Below are positions 1-8,525 of a stretch of 64,000 nt of DNA, in pieces. Numbering within the stretch: position 1 is the first letter of the stretch; every line of letters starts with the position of its first letter. The position numbers and the translations under genes are program-made. Source of the DNA: a bacterium (GTDB lineage: Bacteria; Chloroflexota; Dormibacteria; Aeolococcales; Bog-877); NCBI GenBank assembly GCA_021795235.1, contig JAJYPP010000007.1, positions 1-64,000 of the forward strand, in the 5' to 3' direction. The notes beneath the pieces are model-generated. The model saw nothing but the letters and a program-made list of their open reading frames with translations, was not told where the DNA came from and did no database searches.

Positions 1-1402
1 TGCGCACCATGATCCGTCGCCAGGGGCCGCTCCCGGCCACCGGCACCTGGTCCTCGGCGATCCAGAAGCGCAACTTCCTGCCTTCGAACTTGGTCTCATG
101 GCGGGAGAACCGATCCCGGGGCAGCTTGGGATCCCCCTTCTGGTAGGTGATGAAGTCCAGCTTCTCCTTTCGCAGCCAGGTGAAGAGGTTACCGTCGTAG
201 CCACCGCGATCGAAGATCACCGTGAAGTGCCGGTCACCCAGAACCTTGCGGATCGCCTTGACCACTCTGGGCATCGCCTTGGCCAGGGTGACGTTGGCTT
301 CCTCGGTGACGAACAGCAGCGGCCTGCCCTGCAGGTCGTTGACGAAGTGAGCCAGCATTCCGGGCAGGGGCATCCGCCGCTGCGAATTCCAGCACTCCGC
401 CAGTTTGCGCTTGCCGTGGTACGCCTTCATGTGACCGTCGACATATAGATAGGAGGTGGCCACCACCGCCTGCTCCACCCAGCGCTTGACGAGCAATTCT
501 TCGAAGAGGACTGCGCCATTCTGCTGGACTAACTCGGCCAATTTGCGCCGCAACGTCTTCACCGCCGGCGCCCGTCCCGCCCCGATCACGGGCCCGAACT
601 CGAAACGGCGCAGGTGCTTGGCCGCCTCCACCGTGGTCTGGCTGAGCAAGGTGAGGAAGAACAACGTCAGCGTCACCGCCCGTACTCCGAAGAGCTCAGA
701 CCTGGGAAGTCGAAAGCACTTCCTAGCCGCCTCCACCAGCCCCAGCACCTCCAGGGCCGGGTAGTACAGCGCAGTGCCCATGTACCGCCCCCTGGCGACT
801 GTCGGCACCACCGCCGCAGGCTCAAAGGCGGAAGGCAGCTCCTGCTCCGGCACCGCTGCGGCCACTTCCGGCTGTGGCTCTGCCTTCACAGACACTGCCT
901 GATCCCCGGCAGATTCGGCCTTTTCTTCCTGTGAGGAGCAGTTGTCCGGGAGCTGCAGCTCGGCCTGGTGATAGGCTGCCTGTCCCCGTAGCTGGCGGAC
1001 GTACACCGGGCTGAGCCGCACCCCCAGCTTCTCAAACACCATCCGGCTCACCTCTGCGGAAGAGAGCTTGCTGTTGTCAAATACGACCGCACGGACTTCC
1101 GGAGTGACCTTGTGGGGACCCTTGGGACCTGGCTTGGCAGGCACCACCGCTCTCATCCCGCCAGTCTCCAGGCGCTGCCGGACCCGCTCCACCGTGTTGC
1201 GGTGGACTCCGAAGGCGCGCCCGATTTCGACCTTGCTCGCCCCGCCGACTGCGGCGAGACTGCCCATTACGTAGGCGGTCTCAGCCCGGTCATCGGGGTC
1301 AAAGAGGTGGATGGGCATTGCCCCTGCGAGGACCACCGCCTGGTGCTCGTCTCGCAGCAATGAGTAGTGCCGACCGAAGCGTGCTCCTGGAACTGGTTCC
1401 AT
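1..1402 (-). CDS. DDE transposase, IS4-like, C-terminus outside window
   Basis: The minus strand is open from an ATG at 1402 to the window edge, about 467 residues with no stop. Near residues 45-70 there is a helix-turn-helix (EIGRAFGVHRNTVERVRQRL), as in the DNA-binding heads of transposases. The catalytic region follows: YLYVDGHMKAYHGK near residue 322 gives the first Asp, and VIFDRGGYDG near residue 397 gives the second; the Glu and the end of the protein lie outside the window. This layout is known from IS4/IS1634-type transposases, but I cannot name the IS. An in-frame TAG lies about 50 bases upstream of the ATG, so the start is bounded. The element points away from the gene at 1502-2014, which it appears to have cut short. 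Confidence 0.8.
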   Translation of the reverse strand, partial: MEPVPGARFGRHYSLLRDEHQAVVLAGAMPIHLFDPDDRAETAYVMGSLAAVGGASKVEIGRAFGVHRNTVERVRQRLETGGMRAVVPAKPGPKGPHKVTPEVRAVVFDNSKLSSAEVSRMVFEKLGVRLSPVYVRQLRGQAAYHQAELQLPDNCSSQEEKAESAGDQAVSVKAEPQPEVAAAVPEQELPSAFEPAAVVPTVARGRYMGTALYYPALEVLGLVEAARKCFRLPRSELFGVRAVTLTLFFLTLLSQTTVEAAKHLRRFEFGPVIGAGRAPAVKTLRRKLAELVQQNGAVLFEELLVKRWVEQAVVATSYLYVDGHMKAYHGKRKLAECWNSQRRMPLPGMLAHFVNDLQGRPLLFVTEEANVTLAKAMPRVVKAIRKVLGDRHFTVIFDRGGYDGNLFTWLRKEKLDFITYQKGDPKLPRDRFSRHETKFEGRKLRFWIAEDQVPVAGSGPWRRIMVR

Positions 1403-1501
1403 CTGGATCAGGTCGGGTTGGACGTAGGGCGCTGCTGGGTTGTTGATCTCCCCAGTCTACCACACCAAGAACTGAAATGCAACTCTGATTATCAGCATTC
1501 T

Positions 1502-2014
1502 CTACATCTCGATGTCCATTGGTCTGAGCCTGGCCTCGAAGCTGACTGTGAAGTAGTCGGCCTGCGCCGTTAGCCGGGCCCGCTCCAGCAGTGAACCGGT
1601 TGCGCTGAAGGTGTACAGGGTCAACTCTGAGCCCTTGGTGACGGCGCCGAACTGCGCCCCAGGGGGGAGCTGGGAACGACCGATCAGGGCGACCAGTGGA
1701 AATGAGTACCTGGTCCTCGCGGTGGCCACGGCGAGGATCCCGGTCTGGCGATCGAGTGCCAGGGTGTAGGCGCTCTCCCGAATCACCAGGGGGCTGGTCG
1801 CTCGGGTGGGCTGGACCCAGACCCCACTCGGCGGTCCAGGCGGACTTGAGTACGGCTGGCCCGACGCCGGCTTGCTGGCGCCGCCCGTTGCCCACACCTC
1901 GCCCCCGGTCGCGACTGTCGTCAGCAGAGCGACCGCGATCGCCAGCCGCAGACCGTGACGCGGACCCCGGGGCCGGGCCCCTCCGCCCTCTTGGCTCCGG
2001 TTACCGAAGCGCAA
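1502..2014 (-). pseudogene. Secreted protein gene truncated by the adjacent IS
   Basis: Residues about 22-40 form a hydrophobic segment after a basic start (LRLAIAVALLTTVATGG), which looks like a signal peptide or anchor. A Pro/Ser-rich linker follows, then a beta-rich domain (YTLALDRQTGILAVA, DYFTVSFEARLRP). The reading frame stops after only five more residues, exactly where the transposase-bearing element begins, so the natural C-terminus is missing. The domain resembles the opening of a larger beta-sandwich protein but I do not recognise a family. Alternative: a genuine 170-residue protein; the abrupt end inside an apparent beta strand argues against that. Start could also be the first GTG inside the signal region. 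Confidence 0.5.
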
Positions 2015-2080
2015 GGTCGACTCTCCAGCTCATCACCTTCCAGCTTGCGGCGAGCTGGCTGACCGATCGGCGAGCGCAAG

Positions 2081-2360
2081 CCCCCGGCTTCAGCCGTGGG
2101 GTCGTGCGAGTCACGGAGTGGTACAAGGAAAGCTCGATGCGGAGCACGGCTCCAGCCCCAGGACTTCGGGGTAGGTCGGCATCGAGCGGCATGGAACCCA
2201 CGGAGTCAGCTGCTGTGCGGCGGTACCGGAAGCGGGGCTCCCGGACAGAGCGGACCGGCTTGAACCCGGTACAACCCCGGCCTACGGCGGGGACGGTGAA
2301 AGCCGCCCACGAGACAGCCAAGGCGAGACGGGAATCCCCCGGATTTATCCGTGGGGAGGA
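2081..2360 (+). mobile_element. IS200/IS605-like mini-element with paired end hairpins
   Basis: Two hairpins of identical design sit about 255 bases apart: 2081-2101 (CCCC, CGGC, loop TTCA, GCCG, T, GGGG) and 2336-2356 (CCCC, CGGA, loop TTTA, TCCG, T, GGGG). The inner stem bases differ in a compensatory way. Hairpins of this form with the following GGAGGAGGTCAAG are typical right-end structures of IS200/IS605 elements and of the 3' end of TnpB guide (omega) RNA. The sequence between carries no intact tnpA or tnpB, so this looks like a non-autonomous relic or an orphan omega-RNA end. The rest of 2015-2442 shows no gene. Confidence 0.55.
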
Positions 2361-2442
2361 GGTCAAGACAGATCCCAGGGCTTGCGCCCGTGGCAGCCGG
2401 ACTCTCTTGCGCAAGCGCTGGCGGACCCGTGCCCCCCGCCGC

Positions 2443-3054
2443 TCATGGTCTGGTCCGACCCGCGCCTTGAGCGGCCCACAGGAGGACCACCTTGTCGTGC
2501 CCGCCGTGGTCGACGGGGCTGCCGTCACGCTTCACGGTGGCGAGCCGCTCCACCACCAGGGACTTCGGGGTGGCCTCGAGCAGTCGGCCCTCGGTGTACA
2601 GCAACTCCGCGCGAGGCGGGCCGTCGTGACCGAGCGCATCCAGGTGGTGGCCGACCACGAACAGGTGGCCGTCAGCCCTCAACCCCCGCGCCGCGCGCTC
2701 CAGCAGCGCCGCCAGCCCATCTGGTCCAGGATGGATGTTGGCCACCACCACCAAGTCGAAGGATCCGGCCGGGAGTTGCAGCTTCGTCAAGTCGGCGGCC
2801 AGCAGGTTAAGGTCGAGGCCCGCGGCCCGGGCCCGCTCCCGCGCCTGTCGGAGCCCCACCCGCGAGCTGTCCACACCGGTCACGCGGAACCCCTGCTGGG
2901 CTAGCCAGATCGCGTTCCGCCCGGGTCCGCATCCCAGGTCGATGGCCTCTCCCGCGGGCAGGCCCCCGACCATCTCTACCAGCAGAGGATCCGGGTCATT
3001 GGACCACGTCTGTTCGGCAAACCGGCGATCCCACTCCGCAGCTCCGGAAGTCAT
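2443..3054 (-). CDS. Class I SAM-dependent methyltransferase
   Basis: A 203-residue protein starting at ATG 3054, with GGAGAG six bases upstream. The glycine-rich SAM-binding motif is IDLGCGPGRNAIWLAQ near residue 45, followed by the acidic end of strand two (VTGVDSS), LAADLTKL and SFDLVVVANI, in the order expected for Rossmann-type class I methyltransferases of the TehB/UbiE-like kind. The size is normal for a single-domain enzyme. The substrate cannot be told from sequence; TehB-like oxyanion methylation is one possibility. The gene is divergent from the KimA-like transporter, with 361 bases between them. A longer frame extends upstream but has no family character there, so the internal ATG with its ribosome site was chosen. 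Confidence 0.85.
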   Translation of the reverse strand: MTSGAAEWDRRFAEQTWSNDPDPLLVEMVGGLPAGEAIDLGCGPGRNAIWLAQQGFRVTGVDSSRVGLRQARERARAAGLDLNLLAADLTKLQLPAGSFDLVVVANIHPGPDGLAALLERAARGLRADGHLFVVGHHLDALGHDGPPRAELLYTEGRLLEATPKSLVVERLATVKRDGSPVDHGGHDKVVLLWAAQGAGRTRP

Positions 3055-3415
3055 CGGCAGCTCTCCACGCTCATCATGCCCATTCAGCCTCCCATGCCTG
3101 AGGCGGCCCCTCTCCCTGTGTCGCTGGTGTGGGCAGCCGGTGGGGCACAACTGGAGAACGTGCCAGGAGCCAGAAAGGTTTGCGGGCCACCCCGCTTGAG
3201 CAAGTCGCCTGCTGCTCTCCGCCAGCATGTCGGGCTCCTGGCCCAGGTTGATCGCGAAGCCCGTCGGTTGGGCAGGCGTTCGAGCATCGGAGAGGTTCTC
3301 TTGGCCGCACCGAGCTGGGCGGTCGCCCGCTATCCTCTCGAGCACCGCATCTTGGCTGGGGCCCCCGCCCCGCGACGGCTCTGGAGACAGTTTGAGAAGA
3401 CCGAAACTGGGAGGC
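3055..3415. other. Divergent intergenic region, no gene seen
   Basis: This 361-base region separates the divergent methyltransferase and KimA-like genes and should hold both promoters. Long open frames cross it on both strands, but none has family character or a good start. KimA-family genes are sometimes led by a c-di-AMP (ydaO) riboswitch; I looked for the conserved core and did not find it. Confidence 0.4.
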
Positions 3416-5221
3416 ATGGTGGGGCGGCCGCTGCGGTCCAGCCAGGCGGCCAAGGAGGAGATAAACCCGGTCGAGGGCCTCTCCGCCCTCTCCCTGGATG
3501 CGCTCACCTCGGTTGCCTACGGACCCCAGGCGCTGCTGGTGGCCCTGGGTGCGGGCGGCCTGGTAGCCCTTCGGTTGGCGCCATGGATAAGCCTGGCGAT
3601 AGTCGTGCTCCTGTGCCTGCTGGTGGCGTCCTACCTGCAGGTGATAGTGGCCTACCCCGGGGGCGGGGGCGCCTACGCGGTCGCGCGCGCCAACCTGGGC
3701 AGCCGGTTGTCCCTGCTGGCCGGTGCCGCCCTGATTGTCGACTACACGCTGACGGTGGCGGTCTCGATCGCGGCCGGCGTGGCGTCGCTGACCTCGGCGT
3801 TCGTCGGCCTCTATCCGTACACCGTGCCCATCTGCCTGGTGACCCTGGCTCTCATCACCTACCTGAACCTGCGCGGTCTGGCGGAGGGCGCGAAAGCATT
3901 CCTGCTGCCCACCATAGGCTTCATCGCAGCGGTGCTGGTGGTGATCGTGGTGGGCCTGGTGCATCCGTTCGCTCCCCACCTGCACCAGTTCGGGAGCGCT
4001 CAGGTCGCGGGCCATGCCCTCCAGGCGGTCGGCGTTCTCCTGATCCTGCAGGCATTCTCCGCCGGCTGCAGCGCCCTGACCGGGGTGGAGGCGATCGCCA
4101 ACGGCGTCCCCCTGTTCCGCAAGCCCCGGGTCAGAACGGCGCGCCAGACCGAGGTGATGCTGGGGGTTCTCCTGGCCGTGATGCTGCTGGGACTGGCCGT
4201 GCTGGTGCAGAAGTTCCACGTCGAGCCGCGCACCGGGAATGCCGTCCTCAACCAGATCGTCGCCTACTCGATCGGTCGCGGCTGGCTCTTCGACGCCGTG
4301 TCGGTCCTGGTGACCTTGGCCCTGGCCCTGGCCGCCAACACCAGCTTCGGCGGCCTGCCGGTGCTGGCGAGCCTGCTGGCTGGCGACAACCGCCTGCCGC
4401 ACGCGTTCGCGATCCGGGGGGACCGCCTGGTCTTCGGCTACGGGATCTGGGTGCTGGCGGTGCTGGCCGGGGTGCTGCTGGTGGCGACCGCCGGCAACAC
4501 CAACTCCCTGATCCCCCTGTTCGCGATCGGGGTCTTCACCGGATTCACCCTCGCCCAGGCCGGGCTGGTGCGCCACTGGCTGAGCACCCGCGCGCACGGC
4601 TGGCGCTGGCGGATGTCTCTGAACGCCATCGGCGCCACCGCCAGCGGCGTCTCCACCTTGATCTTCGTGCTCACCAAGTTCCGCGAGGGGGCGTGGGTGG
4701 TTGTGATCGCCATGCCCCTGCTGATCCTGCTCTTCGTGCGGATCCACACCTACTACGGCAAGGTGGGAGCACAGCTCCATCTCGGCGACCGTCCAGCCAA
4801 GCCGAAGCGGGCGCGCTCCATCGTGGTGGTCCCCTTCACCGATGTCTCCAGGTTGACCCGGGAAGCGCTCTCTCAGGCCCTGTCCATGGGTGATGAGGTT
4901 CACGCCGTCACAGTGGTGTTCGCTGAGGGCGGGGCTCGGCAGAAGGCGGTCGAGCAGGAGTGGGAGCGCTGGGATCCCGGGGTCGAACTGGTGGTTCTGC
5001 GGTCCCAGTACCACTCTGTGGCCAGGCCCCTGCTCCGCTACATCAGCAGCCTCAAGCCGTCAGCTGCCCGACGAGTCATAGTCCTCATCCCGGTGGTCCT
5101 ACCCCGCCACTTCTGGCACCGTGCCCTGCACAACCACCTGGATCGGGTGCTCTCGGCGGCGCTCAGCCGGCGTCACAACGTGGTGGTGGCCCGGCTCACC
5201 CTGCCCTTGAGTGACGAGTAA
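3416..5221 (+). CDS. APC-superfamily transporter, KimA-like potassium uptake
   Basis: A 601-residue protein starting at ATG 3416 with GGGAGG just upstream. It opens with INPVEGLSALSLDALTSVAY, the helix-1 region of KimA (YdaO)-type APC transporters, and has about twelve hydrophobic segments over residues 20-455. A soluble C-terminal domain of about 145 residues follows, beginning near RARSIVVVPFTDVSR, as in KimA where the C-terminus is a cytosolic USP-like domain. The length matches KimA (about 600). KimA imports K+ with protons in Bacillus; a general amino-acid permease is the alternative, but the soluble tail favours KimA. It lies about 120 bases upstream of a fluoride-type leader and is probably not part of that operon. 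Confidence 0.8.
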   Translation: MVGRPLRSSQAAKEEINPVEGLSALSLDALTSVAYGPQALLVALGAGGLVALRLAPWISLAIVVLLCLLVASYLQVIVAYPGGGGAYAVARANLGSRLSLLAGAALIVDYTLTVAVSIAAGVASLTSAFVGLYPYTVPICLVTLALITYLNLRGLAEGAKAFLLPTIGFIAAVLVVIVVGLVHPFAPHLHQFGSAQVAGHALQAVGVLLILQAFSAGCSALTGVEAIANGVPLFRKPRVRTARQTEVMLGVLLAVMLLGLAVLVQKFHVEPRTGNAVLNQIVAYSIGRGWLFDAVSVLVTLALALAANTSFGGLPVLASLLAGDNRLPHAFAIRGDRLVFGYGIWVLAVLAGVLLVATAGNTNSLIPLFAIGVFTGFTLAQAGLVRHWLSTRAHGWRWRMSLNAIGATASGVSTLIFVLTKFREGAWVVVIAMPLLILLFVRIHTYYGKVGAQLHLGDRPAKPKRARSIVVVPFTDVSRLTREALSQALSMGDEVHAVTVVFAEGGARQKAVEQEWERWDPGVELVVLRSQYHSVARPLLRYISSLKPSAARRVIVLIPVVLPRHFWHRALHNHLDRVLSAALSRRHNVVVARLTLPLSDE

Positions 5222-5301
5222 GACCGGAGTCATGCCCGGGTTCTGATCCAAGCTTCGGCGAGACCGTCCTCCTGAGGTCATGCCCCCGTGTGAACTCCAA
5301 C

Positions 5302-5332
5302 TTGACGCGCACTGTTGGGAATCTGCGAGAAT
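5302..5332 (+). promoter_or_regulatory. Possible promoter of Hyf-like operon 1
   Basis: TTGACG at 5302-5307 is a good -35 hexamer, and GAGAAT at 5327-5332 is a weak -10 with a 19-base spacer. It lies just upstream of the riboswitch aptamer, where the promoter must be if the leader is transcribed. No better pair was found. Confidence 0.3.
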
Positions 5333-5342
5333 GCATCGAGTA

Positions 5343-5390
5343 GCGCGATGAGGCCCGCGTAAGTCGGCTTGCCGACTAATGGCTTCTACC
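5343..5390 (+). ncRNA. crcB-motif (fluoride) riboswitch aptamer, operon 1
   Basis: The RNA reads as the crcB fold: hairpin CGCG (5344-5347) with CGCG (5356-5359) enclosing AUGAGGCC, then UAA, then hairpin GUCGGC-UU-GCCGAC (5363-5376), then UAAUGGCUUCUACC. The loop bases GAGGCC (5350-5355) pair over six positions, one of them G-U, with GGCUUC (5381-5386), giving the long-range pairing typical of fluoride aptamers. The conserved GAUG, the UAA after the first hairpin and the AAUGgCuuCUAC 3' block are all present. The same GGCUUC bases are needed for the terminator that follows, so ligand binding should prevent termination (an ON switch). The first operon gene begins 38 bases downstream. Confidence 0.85.
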
Positions 5391-5408
5391 GAGAAGCCTC
5401 ACTTTTTT
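5381..5408 (+). terminator. Intrinsic terminator / expression platform of riboswitch 1
   Basis: Stem GGCTTCT (5381-5387) with AGAAGCC (5392-5398), loop ACCG, then six T residues at 5403-5408. It overlaps the aptamer's 3' pairing strand, so aptamer and terminator are mutually exclusive. It is placed 20 bases before the first operon start codon. Confidence 0.85.
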
Positions 5409-5427
5409 CCTCATCTGGAGAGTCGCG

Positions 5428-6375
5428 TTGCCCTATCTACTGCAGTTCCTGCAGTCGTTTGCGGTTGTCCTCTTCGCGCCCTTGTACGCGGGCGCTTTGG
5501 TCAAGGCGTCGGCCCTTGTGCAGTCGAAACGCGGTCCTAGCGTCCTCCAGCCCTACTGGGATCTGCGCAAGTGGTTGGGCAAGGGCAGTGTCTATTCGGA
5601 CCAGGTCAGCCCTGTGTTCAAGGCAGCTCCCTACGTAGCCATGGCGTGTTACCTGGTGGTCTCCACCATCGTGCCGGTGATTACCGATCAGCCCCTGCCT
5701 CTTGCATTCCTGGGTGACCTCCTCGGCGGCGCGCTGGTGCTGGCCCTGGCTAGCTTCGTGATGTCCTTGGCGGCGCTGGATACGGCCAGCCCCTTGGGCG
5801 GCCTGGGGGCTAGTCGTACCACCTGGATCGGCAGTCTCGCCGAGCCGGCTCTCATCCTCGTGTTCTTCACCGTCGGGGTGCTGTCCGCCTCCGACAACCC
5901 CTATCTCATGAACCACGCCATCGCCGCTTCCCCGCTGGCCATGGTGCTGCCCACCCACCTGCTGGGGGCGGTGGCGTTCTTCATGCTCCTGCTGGCAGAG
6001 ACCGGTCACATCCCGGTCGACAACCCGGCGGGAACGATTGAGATCTCGATGATCGAGGAGACCCGGGTCCTGGAGTACTCCGGGCGCGAATACGCGATCG
6101 TCAAGTGGGGCGGGTGGATGAAGCTGTTCTTGCTCTCCGCCATCTTCATGAACGTCTTCGTCCTGCCGGGAGGACTCGGCAGCGCCAGCAGCCTGGCGGG
6201 TGGGTTGATCGGCATAGCCGCGGTCCTTGGCAAACTGGCCCTGTGTGGGGTCGCGATCGTGGTAATCGACTCCTCCTTCGCCAAGCTCCGGTTCTTCCGA
6301 ATTGCCGAATATCTCGGCGGCGCTTTTCTGCTGGCGCTCATCGGCATCATCACCTCGTACGTGGTGGCGAAGTAG
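5428..6375 (+). CDS. hyfC: HyfC/NuoH-like membrane subunit, copy 1
   Basis: A 315-residue polytopic protein with about eight membrane helices. It starts at TTG 5428, with GGAG eight bases upstream. The NuoH/HyfC hallmark AETGHIPVDNPAGTIEISM near residue 195 lies in the quinone-chamber/ion-path region of complex I relatives. In the family this subunit anchors the hydrophilic arm to the ion-pumping arm. It is the first gene of a translationally coupled operon: its stop directly abuts the next ATG. Expression should depend on the fluoride-type leader just upstream. Copy 2 is at 20664-21611. The symbol follows E. coli hydrogenase 4 by homology only. Confidence 0.85.
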   Translation: MPYLLQFLQSFAVVLFAPLYAGALVKASALVQSKRGPSVLQPYWDLRKWLGKGSVYSDQVSPVFKAAPYVAMACYLVVSTIVPVITDQPLPLAFLGDLLGGALVLALASFVMSLAALDTASPLGGLGASRTTWIGSLAEPALILVFFTVGVLSASDNPYLMNHAIAASPLAMVLPTHLLGAVAFFMLLLAETGHIPVDNPAGTIEISMIEETRVLEYSGREYAIVKWGGWMKLFLLSAIFMNVFVLPGGLGSASSLAGGLIGIAAVLGKLALCGVAIVVIDSSFAKLRFFRIAEYLGGAFLLALIGIITSYVVAK

Positions 6376-7050
6376 ATGCAGGATTTCTCCTTGGCTTCGC
6401 CGGCCGGAGTCGTGCTGAGCTTGGACGCGGTGCTGATCCTGTTGCTTGCCCTGGCGTGTCTAGGGTCAAAGCTCTTCGACCGCTATCTCACCTACTACGG
6501 GCTGCAGTCCGTGTTGCTGGCGGTTGCGGCTGGCACGGCTGCGTTCGTCGAGAGGGATCCGGCCCTATGGATCCTCGCGGTCCTCACACTCGTGCTGAAA
6601 GGCATCGCCATTCCAACGGCGGCGCGCCGGCTCTTGGTACGCCGTCTTCAATTGAAACGCGACGTGGCGACGATCGTCGGCCCATCCACCTCGCTAATCC
6701 TCGGAGCAGTGCTGGCCGGCTTCGCCTACCTCGTGATCGGGCCACAGCATCTCGCCCACGGGCTGATAGCCGCTTCGATCATCCCCATATCCACCGCTGT
6801 CATCTTGATAGGAGCGCTGACCATGGTGATTCGACGTCACATGGTGGCTCAGCTCCTAGGCTGGCTCATTATGGAGAACGGCGTCTTCCTGGGCGGGATC
6901 ACGTTGACAGCGAGCTTTCCTTTCATCGTTGAGGCTGGCATATTCTTTGACCTTATCGCTGGCTTTCTGATCATGCTGGCGATGACCACCGGGCTCGCCG
7001 AGAGCCTCACGACCACCTTGGCGGGCCGCCAGCGGCGGGAGCCGACATGA
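6376..7050 (+). CDS. hyfE: HyfE-like membrane subunit, copy 1
   Basis: A 224-residue protein of about seven hydrophobic segments, beginning immediately after the hyfC-like stop. The C-terminal half (MVAQLLGWLIMENGVFLGG) carries the NuoK-type helix with a buried Glu that is shared with HyfE and MrpC. HyfE normally combines a NuoK-like unit with extra helices, and the length fits. It is thought to bridge NuoH-like and antiporter-like subunits in proton or sodium translocation. The stop overlaps the next start by four bases (ATGA), indicating coupled translation. In the M. tuberculosis hyc-like locus the equivalent is annotated HycP. Confidence 0.8.
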   Translation: MQDFSLASPAGVVLSLDAVLILLLALACLGSKLFDRYLTYYGLQSVLLAVAAGTAAFVERDPALWILAVLTLVLKGIAIPTAARRLLVRRLQLKRDVATIVGPSTSLILGAVLAGFAYLVIGPQHLAHGLIAASIIPISTAVILIGALTMVIRRHMVAQLLGWLIMENGVFLGGITLTASFPFIVEAGIFFDLIAGFLIMLAMTTGLAESLTTTLAGRQRREPT

Positions 7051-8525
7051 TAGTCCTGCCGATCGCCGCCGCCTTGACGCCGCTGCTAGGGACGGCCGCT
7101 GGACTCTTGACGGCAAGGGCCCGTGTCGCGGGGGTTACCGCGATCATCGGCGGAGCACTATGCTTGGTCCTCACGATCGGCAGTGCCGCCGTGGTGATGG
7201 CCGGCCGGCCGATTCAATCCGCCGGCAGCCTGGTCTACCTGGACGGGTTGGGGGCCTTCTTCGCGCTGACGATCGCCGTGGTCATCCTGCTGTCGAGTCT
7301 GGGCTCGCTGTCCTACCTCGCGGTGGAGCAGCGTCGCGGCGTCCTCTCACCACGTCGCGTGCGCGTTTACTTCGTTGTGTTTGGCCTCTTCGCTACCGGA
7401 ATGATGGCGGCCGTGGAGACGGCCAACCTCGGGCTCCTGTTCATCTTGGTGGAGGCGGCCACTCTCGCCAGCGTGGTATTGGTTCCGATCGAGGGGCGCA
7501 CGTCGGGCTTGGAAGCCGGTTGGCGCTACGTCGTGGTGAGCAGCATGGGGATCACCATGGCGTTGGCGGGGACCCTATTCGTCTTCTACGCCGCCACCGG
7601 AATCCCGGGTGCGCCGGAACAACACCTGGCTTGGGCATTTCTGGTCCGTCACGCGGGCTCGTTGCAGGCCGTCAGCCTGCGCTTGGGCTTTTTGCTGGCA
7701 GTGGTCGGATATGGGACCAAGGTCGGTCTGGTGCCGATGCACACTTGGCTTCCAGATGCCCATGCGGAAGCGCCGAGTCCGGCCAGCGCCATGCTGTCAG
7801 GGGCGCTTCTCAATGTGGGGATGTACGCGATCATCCGCTTTGTGGCGATCGCCAACGGCCGCCTCGGGCCCGCGTACGCGGGGCACGTACTGCTGGTGTT
7901 TGGCTTCCTGTCGGTCATCGTGGGGGCTCTCTTCATGATCCGTCGCCGGGACTTCAAGCGGCTGTTCGCATATTCCTCGGTGGAGCATATGGGGATCATC
8001 GCCATCGGTTTGGGCTTCGGGGGACTGTTGGGTGTCTATGGGGCCCTCCTGCATGTCCTTAACCACAGCATCGGTAAGACGCTGCTGTTCCTGACCGGAG
8101 GGAGCGTGGTGCTGGCCTACGGGACCCGCCGGAGCGACCGCATCGGAGGGGTGGTGTCGAGCCTGCCTCTGACCGGGGCCGCTCTCCTGGTGGGCTCCTT
8201 GGCCATCCTCGGATCCCCCCCGTTTGGGCTGTTCCTCAGCGAGTTCACCATCATCCGGGCCGGGTTGGCGGCTACCTATCCGGGCCTGGTGGGCCTGTTT
8301 CTCTTGCTCCTGGTGGTCATCTTCATCGGTTTCTTGCGTACCACCAGCGGGATGGCTCTAGGTCCGGCCGAGCCCCGGGTTGGCTCCCCATACAGCGGGC
8401 GGCTCGAGCGCTGGTCGGCCCACGCGCCGGTGGTGCTGGGGCTCGGGGCAGTCCTACTGCTCGGGCTGTGGGTGCCGGGTTGGTTGAACGCGCTGCTGTT
8501 GCGGTCGGTGGCCCTGGTGCGATGA
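7047..8525 (+). CDS. hyfF: HyfF-like antiporter-type subunit, copy 1
   Basis: A 492-residue protein with about 14 membrane helices, of the NuoL/M/N-MrpA/D family. Family signatures are present: the helix-5 Glu ([13 protein letters not shown], near residue 135), the helix-7 Lys ([20 protein letters not shown], near residue 225), the following [16 protein letters not shown] stretch and [14 protein letters not shown]. These charged residues form the ion path in complex I relatives, so ion translocation is plausible. It overlaps hyfE upstream and the large-subunit gene downstream by four bases each. The equivalent in M. tuberculosis is HycQ. Confidence 0.85.
   Translation: MIVLPIAAALTPLLGTAAGLLTARARVAGVTAIIGGALCLVLTIGSAAVVMAGRPIQSAGSLVYLDGLGAFFALTIAVVILLSSLGSLSYLAVEQRRGVLSPRRVRVYFVVFGLFATGMMAAVETANLGLLFILVEAATLASVVLVPIEGRTSGLEAGWRYVVVSSMGITMALAGTLFVFYAATGIPGAPEQHLAWAFLVRHAGSLQAVSLRLGFLLAVVGYGTKVGLVPMHTWLPDAHAEAPSPASAMLSGALLNVGMYAIIRFVAIANGRLGPAYAGHVLLVFGFLSVIVGALFMIRRRDFKRLFAYSSVEHMGIIAIGLGFGGLLGVYGALLHVLNHSIGKTLLFLTGGSVVLAYGTRRSDRIGGVVSSLPLTGAALLVGSLAILGSPPFGLFLSEFTIIRAGLAATYPGLVGLFLLLLVVIFIGFLRTTSGMALGPAEPRVGSPYSGRLERWSAHAPVVLGLGAVLLLGLWVPGWLNALLLRSVALVR

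Noticed and set aside
3055-3415. A c-di-AMP (ydaO) or cobalamin riboswitch upstream of the KimA-like or methyltransferase gene
   Set aside because: KimA genes can have ydaO leaders and one patch on the minus strand vaguely resembled a B12 box, but the conserved cores could not be found in order on either strand.
3074-5014. A 646-residue open frame on the minus strand
   Set aside because: It is antisense to the KimA-like transporter, is extremely rich in Gln/His/Gly/Arg and has no motif; it is a shadow caused by high GC.
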